Below, piece after piece: positions 9,018-17,423 of a DNA stretch of 64,000 nucleotides (position 1 is its first letter; each line of letters begins with the position of its first letter). The position numbers and the translations under genes are program-made. This stretch comes from Gammaproteobacteria bacterium. GTDB taxonomy: Bacteria > Pseudomonadota > Gammaproteobacteria > Pseudomonadales > Halieaceae. The stretch spans positions 1-64,000 of the forward strand of contig JAUICG010000013.1 in the NCBI GenBank assembly GCA_030427485.1. Reading direction: 5' to 3'. A model generated the notes under the pieces. It ran no database searches, was not told the DNA's origin, and saw only the letters and a program-made list of their open reading frames with translations.

Positions 9018-10031
9018 ATGAGTGAAGCCAGCCCTGTCCCCGATCAGTGCCGCTATGTGGCCGTCGATCCTGATACTCACCACCTGAAAATAGAGCAGGG
9101 ACCCGTGCCGACACCGCGCGCCGACGAAGTGCTGATAAAAGTGCATTCCGCCGGCCTCAATCGCGCCGATCTTCTACAGCGCAAGGGTTTGTATCCACCG
9201 CCCGAGGACGCCTCCCCCATTATGGGGCTGGAGGTAGCAGGCACCGTGCAGGCGCGGGGCGACCAGGTGACGAACTGGCAGCTGGGAGACCGAGTCTGCG
9301 CGCTGACCCACGGCGGCGGTTACGCCGATTACGCGGTTGCGCCCATCGGCCAGTGCATGCCAATTCCCACCGGCTTCAGCAAGGGCGAAGCCGCTGCGTT
9401 GCCTGAGGCCTTGCTCACGGTGTGGCACAACCTGTTCCAGCGCGCCGGGCTGCAAGCGGGAGAGCGCGTGTTGATCCACGGCGGCGCCAGCGGCATCGGC
9501 ACAATGGCCGTGATGATTTGTTCGGCGCTGGGCGCCACGGTGTACACCACCGCGGGCAGCGACGAGAAATGCCGGGCGCTGGAGGCGCATGGCGCCACTT
9601 GCGCAGTCAATTACAAGACCAAGGACTTCGAGGCAACCCTCACCGAACTCGGGCTGAGCAACAGCATCAACGTCATCCTGGATATGATCGGGGGCGACTA
9701 TATCCAGAAGAACCTGAATCTCGCCGCGCCGGAGGGCCGGATCGTCAACATTGCATACATGAACGGCTTCAAGGCGGAAGTGAATTTCGCGCCACTGCTG
9801 ATGAAACGCATCACCATGACCGGGTCTACGCTGCGTGCGCAGACATTCGCACAGAAATCGGTGATGGTCGAGGAAATCCTGGCGCACATTTTTCCACTGC
9901 TGGAAAGTGGCAAGGTCAAACCGCTGATCGACAGCATCTACCCGCTCGAACAAGTGGAGCAGGCGCACGCCCATATGCAAAGCGGGCAACACATGGGCAA
10001 AATTATTCTGAAGGTACAGGGTAGCGCCTGA
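9018..10031 (+). CDS. NAD(P)H-quinone oxidoreductase, PIG3/zinc-type MDR
   Basis: A 337-residue medium-chain dehydrogenase/reductase of the quinone-reductase (PIG3, QOR) type. It has an N-terminal GroES-like domain with GLNRADLLQRKG and PIMGLEVAG, and a Rossmann fold with HGGASGIGTMA around residue 150. The catalytic and structural zinc cysteines of true alcohol dehydrogenases are absent, so it should reduce quinones or enoyl substrates using NADPH. AAGGA lies nine bases before the ATG at 9018. It ends in an intrinsic terminator, closing the transcription unit that begins with tetR. Confidence 0.87.
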   Translation: MSEASPVPDQCRYVAVDPDTHHLKIEQGPVPTPRADEVLIKVHSAGLNRADLLQRKGLYPPPEDASPIMGLEVAGTVQARGDQVTNWQLGDRVCALTHGGGYADYAVAPIGQCMPIPTGFSKGEAAALPEALLTVWHNLFQRAGLQAGERVLIHGGASGIGTMAVMICSALGATVYTTAGSDEKCRALEAHGATCAVNYKTKDFEATLTELGLSNSINVILDMIGGDYIQKNLNLAAPEGRIVNIAYMNGFKAEVNFAPLLMKRITMTGSTLRAQTFAQKSVMVEEILAHIFPLLESGKVKPLIDSIYPLEQVEQAHAHMQSGQHMGKIILKVQGSA

Positions 10032-10053
10032 TACTTTTTTAGGCGCTATTTTT
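10022..10053 (+). terminator. Rho-independent terminator after the quinone oxidoreductase
   Basis: TAGCGCCT (10022-10029) pairs perfectly with AGGCGCTA (10041-10048) around an 11-base loop, followed by a T run (10049-10053). The stem overlaps the stop codon of the preceding gene. Confidence 0.75.
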
Positions 10054-10400
10054 CTATTAACTACGACCTCTTGTAGCAAAACAGTCTTAAAACTGCCTGA
10101 TTCGACTCATTCATATCATCATCTTTCTAAAAAAGGCCCGTTTATACCCTATTTTAATAGCTTTCAGCGCTATTAATGTATTTGCAATATTCCAGTAATA
10201 GATTAAAAACGGCCCGCCGCACACTCATCCAGGCGCTGTCCCTAGCTTCGCACCCCGCTGGTGCTATACTCAAACCGAATGTCGGGACGGGGCTCTCAGA
10301 GCGGAAATTCTGACCAGGCATCGCGACGTTGTGCGTACTTGGCCAAACCACTGAAACGGCCTTCAACCCTCACTTAATAATACGGACAGGGGAACGCAGT
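10049..10400. other. AT-rich intergenic stretch
   Basis: About 350 bases without a gene, clearly more AT-rich than the surroundings up to about 10200. Apart from the terminator at its left end and the extended -10 promoter at 10262-10270, I see no open frame with a ribosome-binding site, no tRNA and no strong hairpin. Confidence 0.6.
10262..10270 (+). promoter_or_regulatory. Extended -10 promoter for the 10401 gene
   Basis: TGCTATACT at 10262-10270 is an extended -10 (TG, one base, TATACT). No good -35 lies 16-18 bases upstream, as is common for extended -10 promoters. A start near 10277 would leave a leader of about 120 bases. Confidence 0.4.
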
Positions 10401-10976
10401 ATGAGCAGCATGAAACGCCACTACTACATCAGTGACGACCTCGACGACCTCGAACTCATCGAACAGCAACTGGAACAGGCCGGTGTCATCACGCCGCAAA
10501 TACATGTGCTGAGCGAGGATGATGCGGGTGTCAAGGCGCACCATCTCAATGACGTCGAGGCAGTGCTGCGCAAGGATGTCGTCGGCGGTACCGAGCGCGG
10601 AGCCGTGGTGGGAGCCATCGGCGCGGCGCTGATCATCGGTGCCGCGTGGGCCACCGGCATCGCCGACGTTATTACCTGGGTGCCGCCCATCTTCCTCGCC
10701 GTGATTGTGCTCGGGTTCTGCACCTGGGAGGGAGGCCTGATCGGCATACAGGAGCCGCACTCGGATTTCGTTCGCTTCCGTGACAGCCTGCAGGCGGGTA
10801 AACATATCCTGGTCGTCGACGTCAGCGAATCCCAGGAGCAAATCCTGCGCAAGGTCACCGATGAACATCCCAAACTGTCACCCGCCGGCGAAGGTCCTGC
10901 TGCGCCCGGCTGGTTCATCGGCGCACGCGGCAAATTTGAGCAAATGATAAAGGGTACCGCCTGGCGCCATCAGTAG
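10401..10976 (+). CDS. Small two-span membrane protein, stress-protein-like
   Basis: A 191-residue protein of no firmly recognised function. The N-terminal 65 residues form a soluble domain (MKRHYYISDDLDDLELIEQ...) that looks like the ACT/flavodoxin-like domain of general-stress or DUF1269-type proteins. Two hydrophobic, Gly/Ala-rich segments follow (about 67-85 and 90-110), then a second soluble part with repeated beta-alpha character (KHILVVDVSESQEQILRKV). AGGGGAA lies about 8 bases before the ATG. It is separated from the oxidase operon by about 85 bases and may be transcribed alone. A role in envelope stress is a guess from resemblance only. Confidence 0.7.
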   Translation: MSSMKRHYYISDDLDDLELIEQQLEQAGVITPQIHVLSEDDAGVKAHHLNDVEAVLRKDVVGGTERGAVVGAIGAALIIGAAWATGIADVITWVPPIFLAVIVLGFCTWEGGLIGIQEPHSDFVRFRDSLQAGKHILVVDVSESQEQILRKVTDEHPKLSPAGEGPAAPGWFIGARGKFEQMIKGTAWRHQ

Positions 10977-11060
10977 GGCAGTTACCCGATAAAAAAATAG
11001 CTACATTCCGAAGTACTCGGTACACCCGTTCGCCCGTGCGCGAACGGACAAGGAGTTGGC

Positions 11061-12413
11061 ATGAAGATAGTGGTAGCACTGGTTCTGCTGGTAATCCTGA
11101 CCCTGCTCTTTCACTGGCTGAGCCCGTGGTGGATGACACCCATTGCATCCAACTGGGACACCATTGATACCACTATCGATGTAACACTCTATATCACCGG
11201 CTTCGTGTTTGTTGCCGTCAATCTTTTCATGGCCTGGGCCATTTTCCGCTACCGCCACAACCCCTCACGTCGCTCGCACTACGAGCCGGAAAACAGGAAA
11301 CTCGAAACCTGGCTGACCGTCATTACCACGGTGGGGGTAGCCGCGATGCTGGCGCCCGGGCTCATCGTCTGGGCGGATTTCGTGAATGTCCCGGAGGACG
11401 CCGACGAGGTAGAAGTCGTGGGCGCGCAGTGGCAATGGAGTTACCGCTTTCCCGGTGCCGACGGAGTACTGGGGGAAGTGGATGCGCGTTATGTCGGCCC
11501 CGACAACCCCTTTGGCATGAGCAGCAGTGACCCCGCAGGTGACGATGACATCCTCGTTAGCAGCAACGAGTTGCACCTGCCCATCGACCGGCCGGTAAAG
11601 CTGTTATTGCGCTCCAAAGACGTACTGCACAATTTTGCCGTACCGCAATTCCGCGTGAAGATGGATCTCGTGCCCGGCATGGTCACCTACGCCTGGCTGA
11701 CGCCGACGGTGACGGGGAAATACGATATTCTCTGCATGGAACTGTGCGGCATCGCTCACTACACCATGCGCGGTTACGTCGTCGTCGACCAGCAGTCCGA
11801 CTTTGACAGCTGGCTGGCACGGCAACCCACCTGGAGCGAGATGCGGGCGATACCGCCGGGTGACCCCGTTGCCGGCAAAGCCAGTTATGCGACATGCGCC
11901 GCCTGCCACGGACAGCAGGGTGAGGGCAATGTCGCCATGAATGCGCCCAGCCTCGCCGTGCTTCCGCCCTGGTACATTACGCGCCAGATTGAACACTTCA
12001 AACACGGTATTCGAGGCGCCAGCGAGGCCGATGAGTTCGGTCGCCAGATGGCCCCGATGGCAAATATGTTGCCGGACGAAACTGCGATTCGAAATGTGAA
12101 CGCCTACATCGCGACACTGGAGCCTGAGGAGCCAGCGGCAACGCTCAGCGGCGACCCGCAGCGAGGCGCCGCGTTTTACAACACCTGTGGCGCATGCCAT
12201 GGCGCCCGGGCGCAGGGCAACTACGCCTTACAGGCACCGCCCCTGGCCGGACAGGATGACTGGTACGTGAAACGCCAGTTGGAGAATTTCCGCCTGGGGG
12301 TGCGCGGCGCGCACACCAATGACACCTACGGTCACCAGATGGTGTTGATGGCGCGCTCCCTACAGAACGAGCAATCAATCAATGATTTGCTGGCATATCT
12401 GAACACGCTGTAA
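11061..12413 (+). CDS. coxB: Cytochrome c oxidase subunit II fused to two cytochrome c domains
   Basis: A 450-residue caa3-type subunit II that accepts electrons and passes them to subunit I through CuA. Three hydrophobic segments lie within the first 110 residues. The CuA ligands are His in LHNFAVP and the CMELCGIAHYTM block near residue 225. Two class I cytochrome c domains follow, with haem sites CAACH (about 278) and CGACH (about 375) and distal Met ligands plausible in MAPMANM and MVLMARS. Standard caa3 oxidases have one fused haem domain, so this is a dihaem version. AAGGAG is five bases before the ATG. It starts an operon of subunits II, I, III, III and IV. Confidence 0.95.
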   Translation: MKIVVALVLLVILTLLFHWLSPWWMTPIASNWDTIDTTIDVTLYITGFVFVAVNLFMAWAIFRYRHNPSRRSHYEPENRKLETWLTVITTVGVAAMLAPGLIVWADFVNVPEDADEVEVVGAQWQWSYRFPGADGVLGEVDARYVGPDNPFGMSSSDPAGDDDILVSSNELHLPIDRPVKLLLRSKDVLHNFAVPQFRVKMDLVPGMVTYAWLTPTVTGKYDILCMELCGIAHYTMRGYVVVDQQSDFDSWLARQPTWSEMRAIPPGDPVAGKASYATCAACHGQQGEGNVAMNAPSLAVLPPWYITRQIEHFKHGIRGASEADEFGRQMAPMANMLPDETAIRNVNAYIATLEPEEPAATLSGDPQRGAAFYNTCGACHGARAQGNYALQAPPLAGQDDWYVKRQLENFRLGVRGAHTNDTYGHQMVLMARSLQNEQSINDLLAYLNTL

Positions 12414-12460
12414 TCCAGAGCCCCAACAGCGCAAAGGCCAGGCAAGCGAGGGTAGACAGT

Positions 12461-14224
12461 ATGCAAAACGTGGCAATAGCCGACCAGCCCGACCACCTTC
12501 ATGATCCGCAGACGTTTGTCACCAAGTATATCTACAGCCAGGATCACAAGGTCATTGCGATTCAGTACGGGCTGACTGCGGTCTTTGTTGGATTGGTCGC
12601 TCTGGTGCTCTCGGGGCTGATGCGGCTGCAACTGGGGTTTCCCGATACCTTCGACTTCATCGATCCAGGCGCCTACCTGCAATTCGTCACCATGCACGGC
12701 ATGATCATGGTGATCTACCTGTTGACCGCGCTCTTACTCGGCGGATTTGGCAACTACATGATCCCGCTGATGATAGGCGCCCGGGATATGGTTTTCCCGT
12801 TCATGAACATGCTCAGTTTCTGGGCTTACCTGCTATCGGTGATCGTGCTGCTCGCCAGCTTTTTCGTACCGGGCGGGCCGACAGGCGCGGGATGGACGCT
12901 GTACCCGCCGCAGGCCATCCTGGACGGCACGCCGGGTTATGACTGGGGCATCATCCTGATGCTGGCATCACTGGCGATCTTTATTATCGCGTTCACGATG
13001 GGCGGCCTGAACTACGTCACCACCGTATTGCAGGCGCGCACCCACGGCATGACCCTGATGCGCATGCCGCTCACTATCTGGGGGATTTTTACGGCGACGG
13101 TGCTCGGTCTGCTGGCGTTTCCGGCGCTGTTGGTAAGCGCCATCATGATGATGCTGGACAAGACGCTGGGCACCAGTTTCTTCATGCCGGCACTGGTGTC
13201 ATTGGGGGAAAACCTGGATTACTCGGGGGGGAGCCCGGTGCTGTTCCAGCACCTGTTCTGGTTTTTCGGCCACCCCGAGGTATACATCGTCGCCCTGCCC
13301 GCCTTCGGCATGGTGTCCGATGTACTGGCGACCCACGCGCGCAAGAATATTTTCGGCTACCGCATGATGGTGTGGGCCATCGTCGGCATCGGCGGCCTCA
13401 GTTTCTTCGTGTGGGCGCACCACATGTACGTGAGCGGCATGGATCCGGCATTCGGTTTCTTCTTCGCCACCACGACACTGATTATCGCCGTGCCGACGGC
13501 CATCAAGGTGTACAACTGGATACTCACACTGTACCGCGGCAATATTCACCTGACCGTGCCCATGCTCTTCGCGATCGGCTTTATCTTTACCTTCACCCAC
13601 GGCGGACTGACCGGCCTGTTCCTGGGTAATGTCACCATCGACCTGCCGTTGTCGGATACCTATTTTGTCGTCGCCCACTTTCATATGGTGATGGGTGTGT
13701 CGCCCATCATGGTATTATTTGCCGCGATCTACCACTGGTACCCGCTGATCACGGGACGAATGTTCAACGAGCGGCTGGGCAAACTGCACTTCTGGTTCAC
13801 CTTCCTGGGAACCTACGCTATTTACCTGCCGATGCACTATATCGGCTTCCTCGGCGTTCCACGCCGCTATTTCGCGATGGGCTCCACCGATTTCATACCG
13901 GAGTCGGCCCAGTCCCTCAACGCCAGTATTACCGTGTCGGCGCTGATAGTCGGCCTGAGCCAGTTGATCTTCCTGTACAACGTGTTCTGGAGTATGCGCC
14001 ACGGCAAACCGGCGGGTCACAACCCCTGGGGCGCCACCACGCTGGAATGGCAGACGCCAGACGTACCGCCACGCCACGGGAACTGGGGACCGGAACTGCC
14101 CCAGGTCTACCGCTGGGCCTACGACTACAGCGTGCCGGGCGCCGAACAGGACTTCATACCGCAGAACCACCCGGTCAGCGCATCCGAGCAGACCTCGGGT
14201 GAACACGAGGAGCGCAATTCATGA
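12461..14224 (+). CDS. ctaD: Cytochrome c oxidase subunit I
   Basis: A 587-residue catalytic subunit with about twelve membrane spans, which reduces oxygen to water and pumps protons at haem a/haem a3-CuB. The CuB and cross-link residues are in FFGHPEVYI (His and Tyr), the His-His pair is in WAHHMYVSG, and the haem a3 and haem a ligands are in VVAHFHMV. The HPEVY tyrosine marks it as an A-type haem-copper oxidase. GAGGG precedes the ATG. The last four bases (ATGA) overlap the next subunit's start, indicating translational coupling. The C-terminal tail of about 60 residues is soluble and Pro-rich. Confidence 0.97.
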   Translation: MQNVAIADQPDHLHDPQTFVTKYIYSQDHKVIAIQYGLTAVFVGLVALVLSGLMRLQLGFPDTFDFIDPGAYLQFVTMHGMIMVIYLLTALLLGGFGNYMIPLMIGARDMVFPFMNMLSFWAYLLSVIVLLASFFVPGGPTGAGWTLYPPQAILDGTPGYDWGIILMLASLAIFIIAFTMGGLNYVTTVLQARTHGMTLMRMPLTIWGIFTATVLGLLAFPALLVSAIMMMLDKTLGTSFFMPALVSLGENLDYSGGSPVLFQHLFWFFGHPEVYIVALPAFGMVSDVLATHARKNIFGYRMMVWAIVGIGGLSFFVWAHHMYVSGMDPAFGFFFATTTLIIAVPTAIKVYNWILTLYRGNIHLTVPMLFAIGFIFTFTHGGLTGLFLGNVTIDLPLSDTYFVVAHFHMVMGVSPIMVLFAAIYHWYPLITGRMFNERLGKLHFWFTFLGTYAIYLPMHYIGFLGVPRRYFAMGSTDFIPESAQSLNASITVSALIVGLSQLIFLYNVFWSMRHGKPAGHNPWGATTLEWQTPDVPPRHGNWGPELPQVYRWAYDYSVPGAEQDFIPQNHPVSASEQTSGEHEERNS

Positions 14225-14901
14225 ATATCCTGCGAGCCTTGCGCGACAAACCCTGGCTGCACCCGTCGGCAGCCGCCACCGCGGCACAATACCCCGGCCC
14301 GGACACCACTGCCGCGATGCGCATACTGCTGCGCTTTATACTCGCCATCGTCGGGGTGCTCTTCTTCCTGTTCATCATCACTTTCCTGGCCCGGTCACAG
14401 TATCCGGACTTTGAGGCGCTGGCCGGCCAGCCCTGGCAACCCTTTACCGACCCCTCTCGCCTCTGGTTCAACACCGCGCTGCTGGCCTGTGCCAGCCTCG
14501 CCATTCAATGGGGTTTGGGCGGTACCCGCGCGGGCAGGCTGAATGTGACGGTCGCCGGCATCAGCGCCGCGGTCTTCTTTACCGTGTTATTCCTGGTGGC
14601 GCAGTTCGACTTGTGGCTGCGTCTGCAGTCCATGGGGTTCTACATGGCAAGCAATCCGGCGAACAGCTACTTCTACCTGCTGACGGCCGTTCATGGACTG
14701 CACCTGATCGGTGGGCTGGTAGTGCTCTCCAACGTGGTCTTCCGCGTGTGGTACGACAACAGCCCCGAATCCCTGTCGGCACCTTTGCAGTTGTGCACGA
14801 CTTACTGGCATTTCCTGCTGGGGATCTGGTTGGTGCTGTTCGCACTGCTCACCAGCAGGCCGGAAACCATTAATGCACTGGCAGCCATGTGCGGATTTTG
14901 A
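14221..14901 (+). CDS. Cytochrome c oxidase subunit III homologue (first)
   Basis: A 226-residue membrane protein with about five spans and the subunit III signature HGLHLIGG followed by YWHFLLG near the C-terminus. It starts inside the stop of subunit I (ATGA). A second, distinct subunit III gene follows directly. Paired subunit III genes after a cytochrome c-fused subunit II match the CoxO/CoxP arrangement described for the coxMNOP oxidase of Bradyrhizobium, so the two products may form a split or doubled subunit III layer. This one is the more divergent of the two, with a long soluble N-terminus (Pro/Ala-rich, about 35 residues). Confidence 0.85.
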   Translation: MNILRALRDKPWLHPSAAATAAQYPGPDTTAAMRILLRFILAIVGVLFFLFIITFLARSQYPDFEALAGQPWQPFTDPSRLWFNTALLACASLAIQWGLGGTRAGRLNVTVAGISAAVFFTVLFLVAQFDLWLRLQSMGFYMASNPANSYFYLLTAVHGLHLIGGLVVLSNVVFRVWYDNSPESLSAPLQLCTTYWHFLLGIWLVLFALLTSRPETINALAAMCGF

Positions 14902-14911
14902 GAGCAATACC

Positions 14912-15592
14912 ATGACGATTCAGACAGACAAGAACAGCAGCTACGCAGAGCCCGGCATCGGCGGCATGGTGGCGGACTGGTCCGCGGACAAGCAGAACTT
15001 CGACCTGCCCTGGGGCAAGTTGATGATGTGGATATTCCTGCTCAGCGATACCTTTATTTTCAGTATTTTCCTGACCGGCTATATGAACGTGCGGCTGTCA
15101 CAGACGGACAACTGGCCCAACGCCAGCGAGGTATTCGCGCTGGAGATAGCGGGTGTTCACTTGCCGCTGATCCTGATCGCGATCATGACGTTCGTGCTGA
15201 TCACCAGCAGCGGTACCATGGCAATGGCCGTGAATTACGCCTACAGCCGGGACAAACGCAAAACCGTTATTCTGATGGCGTTGACCGCGCTGCTTGGCGC
15301 GTCGTTTGTAGGCATGCAGGTGTTCGAGTGGTCCAAGCTTATCTCCGAAGGCGTGCGCCCCTGGGGAAACCCGTTTGGCGCGGCGCAATTCGGCTCGACT
15401 TTTTTCATGATCACCGGTTTCCACGGCCTGCACGTCTCCGCGGGGGTGATTTACCTGGCTGTGATCGCGCGCCGCGTGGGGCGTGGATACTACGAAGACA
15501 AGGGCTACGCCATTGTCGAGATTACCGGGCTCTACTGGCACTTCGTCGACCTGGTATGGGTTTTCATTTTCGCGTTCTTCTACCTGTGGTGA
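14912..15592 (+). CDS. coxC: Cytochrome c oxidase subunit III (second)
   Basis: A 226-residue subunit III with about five predicted spans. It shows the conserved FHGLHVSAG segment and the C-terminal YWHFVDLVWVFIFAFFYLW block, a close match to canonical heme-copper oxidase subunit III. The ATG at 14912 is preceded by GAGAG; the frame extends upstream into the previous gene, but that part is not family-like. It probably stabilises the subunit I proton uptake path. The gene sits 10 bases after the first subunit III gene and 9 bases before subunit IV. Confidence 0.93.
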   Translation: MTIQTDKNSSYAEPGIGGMVADWSADKQNFDLPWGKLMMWIFLLSDTFIFSIFLTGYMNVRLSQTDNWPNASEVFALEIAGVHLPLILIAIMTFVLITSSGTMAMAVNYAYSRDKRKTVILMALTALLGASFVGMQVFEWSKLISEGVRPWGNPFGAAQFGSTFFMITGFHGLHVSAGVIYLAVIARRVGRGYYEDKGYAIVEITGLYWHFVDLVWVFIFAFFYLW

Positions 15593-15601
15593 GGTGACAT
15601 C

Positions 15602-15919
15602 ATGAGCGAAACTGCTGGCCAACAACACCCGATCGGAATCTACCTGAAAATATGGGCGCTACTGTTCGTGCTCAGTCTGTTTTCGTATCTGGTTGACTTC
15701 TTCCATGTCCAGGGCTATTTGCGCTGGTCGCTGATTTTAATCTTTATGTTCCTGAAAGCCGGCTTCATCGTCGCCATTTTTATGCATGTCGCCTGGGAAA
15801 GACTGTCCCTGAAGTATGTGCTGTTTGTACCGCTATCTGCTATCGTGGTGCTGATCGCGCTGATGGCAATCGAGGGCGATTACACGTTCCTTACCCGGGA
15901 AATTTTCTTCGACCCATAG
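15602..15919 (+). CDS. Cytochrome c oxidase subunit IV family protein
   Basis: A 105-residue protein with three hydrophobic helices, of the bacterial oxidase subunit IV (CyoD/CtaF-like) family. It includes the typical helix with FLKAGFIVAIFMHV, a near-invariant feature of this family. It is a small assembly or stability subunit of the oxidase. GAGGTGA lies just before the ATG and overlaps the region of the subunit III stop. The gene completes the structural set. Confidence 0.88.
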   Translation: MSETAGQQHPIGIYLKIWALLFVLSLFSYLVDFFHVQGYLRWSLILIFMFLKAGFIVAIFMHVAWERLSLKYVLFVPLSAIVVLIALMAIEGDYTFLTREIFFDP

Positions 15920-15940
15920 AGGTGTGCGCTGATTTTGAGC

Positions 15941-16612
15941 ATGTCTCCCCGCACACGAATGCTGGCGGGATTTCTGCTGGCAAATTTTGCTATCGTGGCT
16001 GTCGCCGCAATCGTGGTACTCAACCGCCCGCCAGCACCGCCACAGATACAGGGTGTGCTGCTACCCCAGCCCCGCGCACTGCCCGACTTCCGGCTCGTCG
16101 ATCACCACAACAGGGTATTTGGCAACAACGAACTGAAAGGGCGCTGGCACCTGGTGTCCTACGGGTTTACGACGTGCCCGGACATCTGCCCGACCACACT
16201 GTCGCAACTGGCCAACGCAAGCCGCACGCTGAAGGCGCAGGGATACGCCGACCTGCGGGTACTGTTCTATACGGTTGACCCGGGGCGTGACAGCGTGGCT
16301 CAACTGGCCGCATACGTACCCTACTTTGACCCCGGGTTTGTCGGCCTGAAGGCCGAGGAGGGCAGCGACCTGCACCGGCCATTCGAACAGGGACTCGGCA
16401 TTGTCGCGCAGTTATTGCCGCTAGCGGGGCCAGACATTGACCCCGGAGATAACGAGTACCAGGTCGTCCACGGCGTTAAACTGTTCCTGATAAATCCGGA
16501 CGGCGAACTGCAGGCCATTTTTGACCCCGATACCAGTTTCTCCGGCGCGCACTCCTTTAATCCCGATACCGTCGCGCGCGACTACCTGGCCGTCCGCGGG
16601 TATCATGGCTGA
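15941..16612 (+). CDS. Sco1/SenC copper chaperone
   Basis: A 223-residue membrane-anchored thioredoxin-fold protein. An N-terminal anchor (residues 8-28) is followed by the periplasmic Sco domain with the copper-binding CPDIC motif in TTCPDICPTT and the third ligand His in VVHGVKLFL. Sco proteins deliver or reduce copper for the CuA site of subunit II, which fits the position right after the oxidase genes. An in-frame TTG at 15935 is possible, but the ATG at 15941 is the natural start. Confidence 0.92.
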   Translation: MSPRTRMLAGFLLANFAIVAVAAIVVLNRPPAPPQIQGVLLPQPRALPDFRLVDHHNRVFGNNELKGRWHLVSYGFTTCPDICPTTLSQLANASRTLKAQGYADLRVLFYTVDPGRDSVAQLAAYVPYFDPGFVGLKAEEGSDLHRPFEQGLGIVAQLLPLAGPDIDPGDNEYQVVHGVKLFLINPDGELQAIFDPDTSFSGAHSFNPDTVARDYLAVRGYHG

Positions 16613-16638
16613 GGTTTCAGTTTCAGGAACGCCAGGTC

Positions 16639-17310
16639 ATGCCAGATAGTGCAAGCACACCCGCCATAATTGACTACTATACCGATATGCTCTGCGTCTG
16701 GGCCTGGATAGCACAGCCAAGACTGGAGGAGTTGCAAAAGCAGTGGGGCCGTCAAATCCATGTTCGCCACCGCTACGTGGACGTGTTCGGCGATGCACAC
16801 CGCAAAATTGCGCAGCGCTGGGGTGCGGATGACGGTTTTGCCAGGTTTGGTGCACACGTCGTCCATTCCGCCGAGCCATTTCCGGACACACCTGTTCATC
16901 CCGCCAACTGGACGGAACTCCGGCCCCGATCCTCACTGCCCGCGCATCTTCTGCTCAAAGCCGTAGGTATTGTCGGCGGCGACGATGCGGTCAAAGCCAT
17001 GGCCGTGCAGATCCGGCGCGCATTTTTTGTGGACGCGCAGGACATCGGCGATCTCAACCTCCTGCTCGATCTGGCCCGGCAAGCGGGGCTGGAGAAACAG
17101 CGCCTGGAAGCGGCAATCATGGACGGCGGCGCAATGGCCGAACTCAGCGCGGACCAGTTGAACGCACGTGATCTGGGCGTGAGAGGCAGCCCGACATGGG
17201 TGCTGAATGAGGGGCGGCAGATACTCTATGGCAATGTGGGCTACCGTATTTTGAACGCGAATATCGAGGAATTATTGAAGCGACCCATGGCCGAGGCCAG
17301 CTGGTGCTAA
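16639..17310 (+). CDS. DsbA-fold oxidoreductase-like protein lacking the second active-site Cys
   Basis: A 223-residue soluble protein of the DsbA/FrnE (2-hydroxychromene-2-carboxylate isomerase) superfamily. It has a thioredoxin beginning (IIDYYTDMLCVWAW), a helical insert and the cis-Pro segment GVRGSPTWVLNEGR. The usual CxxC is CVWA, so only one redox cysteine is left, and the protein could act as an isomerase or glutathione-dependent enzyme instead of a dithiol oxidase. It has no signal peptide, so it is cytoplasmic. It lies 26 bases after the Sco gene and may be read through from the oxidase operon. A functional link to the oxidase is not established. Confidence 0.8.
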   Translation: MPDSASTPAIIDYYTDMLCVWAWIAQPRLEELQKQWGRQIHVRHRYVDVFGDAHRKIAQRWGADDGFARFGAHVVHSAEPFPDTPVHPANWTELRPRSSLPAHLLLKAVGIVGGDDAVKAMAVQIRRAFFVDAQDIGDLNLLLDLARQAGLEKQRLEAAIMDGGAMAELSADQLNARDLGVRGSPTWVLNEGRQILYGNVGYRILNANIEELLKRPMAEASWC

Positions 17311-17344
17311 CGCCGCCCCGCGCTGGTTTTTCTTGCGGCTATCC

Positions 17345-17373
17345 TTGCCCTGACGGTAGACGCGTATGATAAT
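17345..17373 (+). promoter_or_regulatory. Sigma-70 promoter for the zinc-ribbon gene at 17424
   Basis: TTGCCC (17345-17350) and GATAAT (17368-17373) are separated by exactly 17 bases. Predicted transcription start near 17380 gives a leader of about 44 bases before the ATG. Confidence 0.5.
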
Positions 17374-17423
17374 TCCCAAGCATACTGAAGCACCACCAAT
17401 GGCAATCAGTGGAGAGCAGCCCT

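Noticed and set aside
11462..11472. A match to part of the repeat core (GACGGAGTACT)
   Set aside because: It lies inside the oxidase subunit II coding sequence, lacks the rest of the core and has no pairing arm, so it is a chance match.
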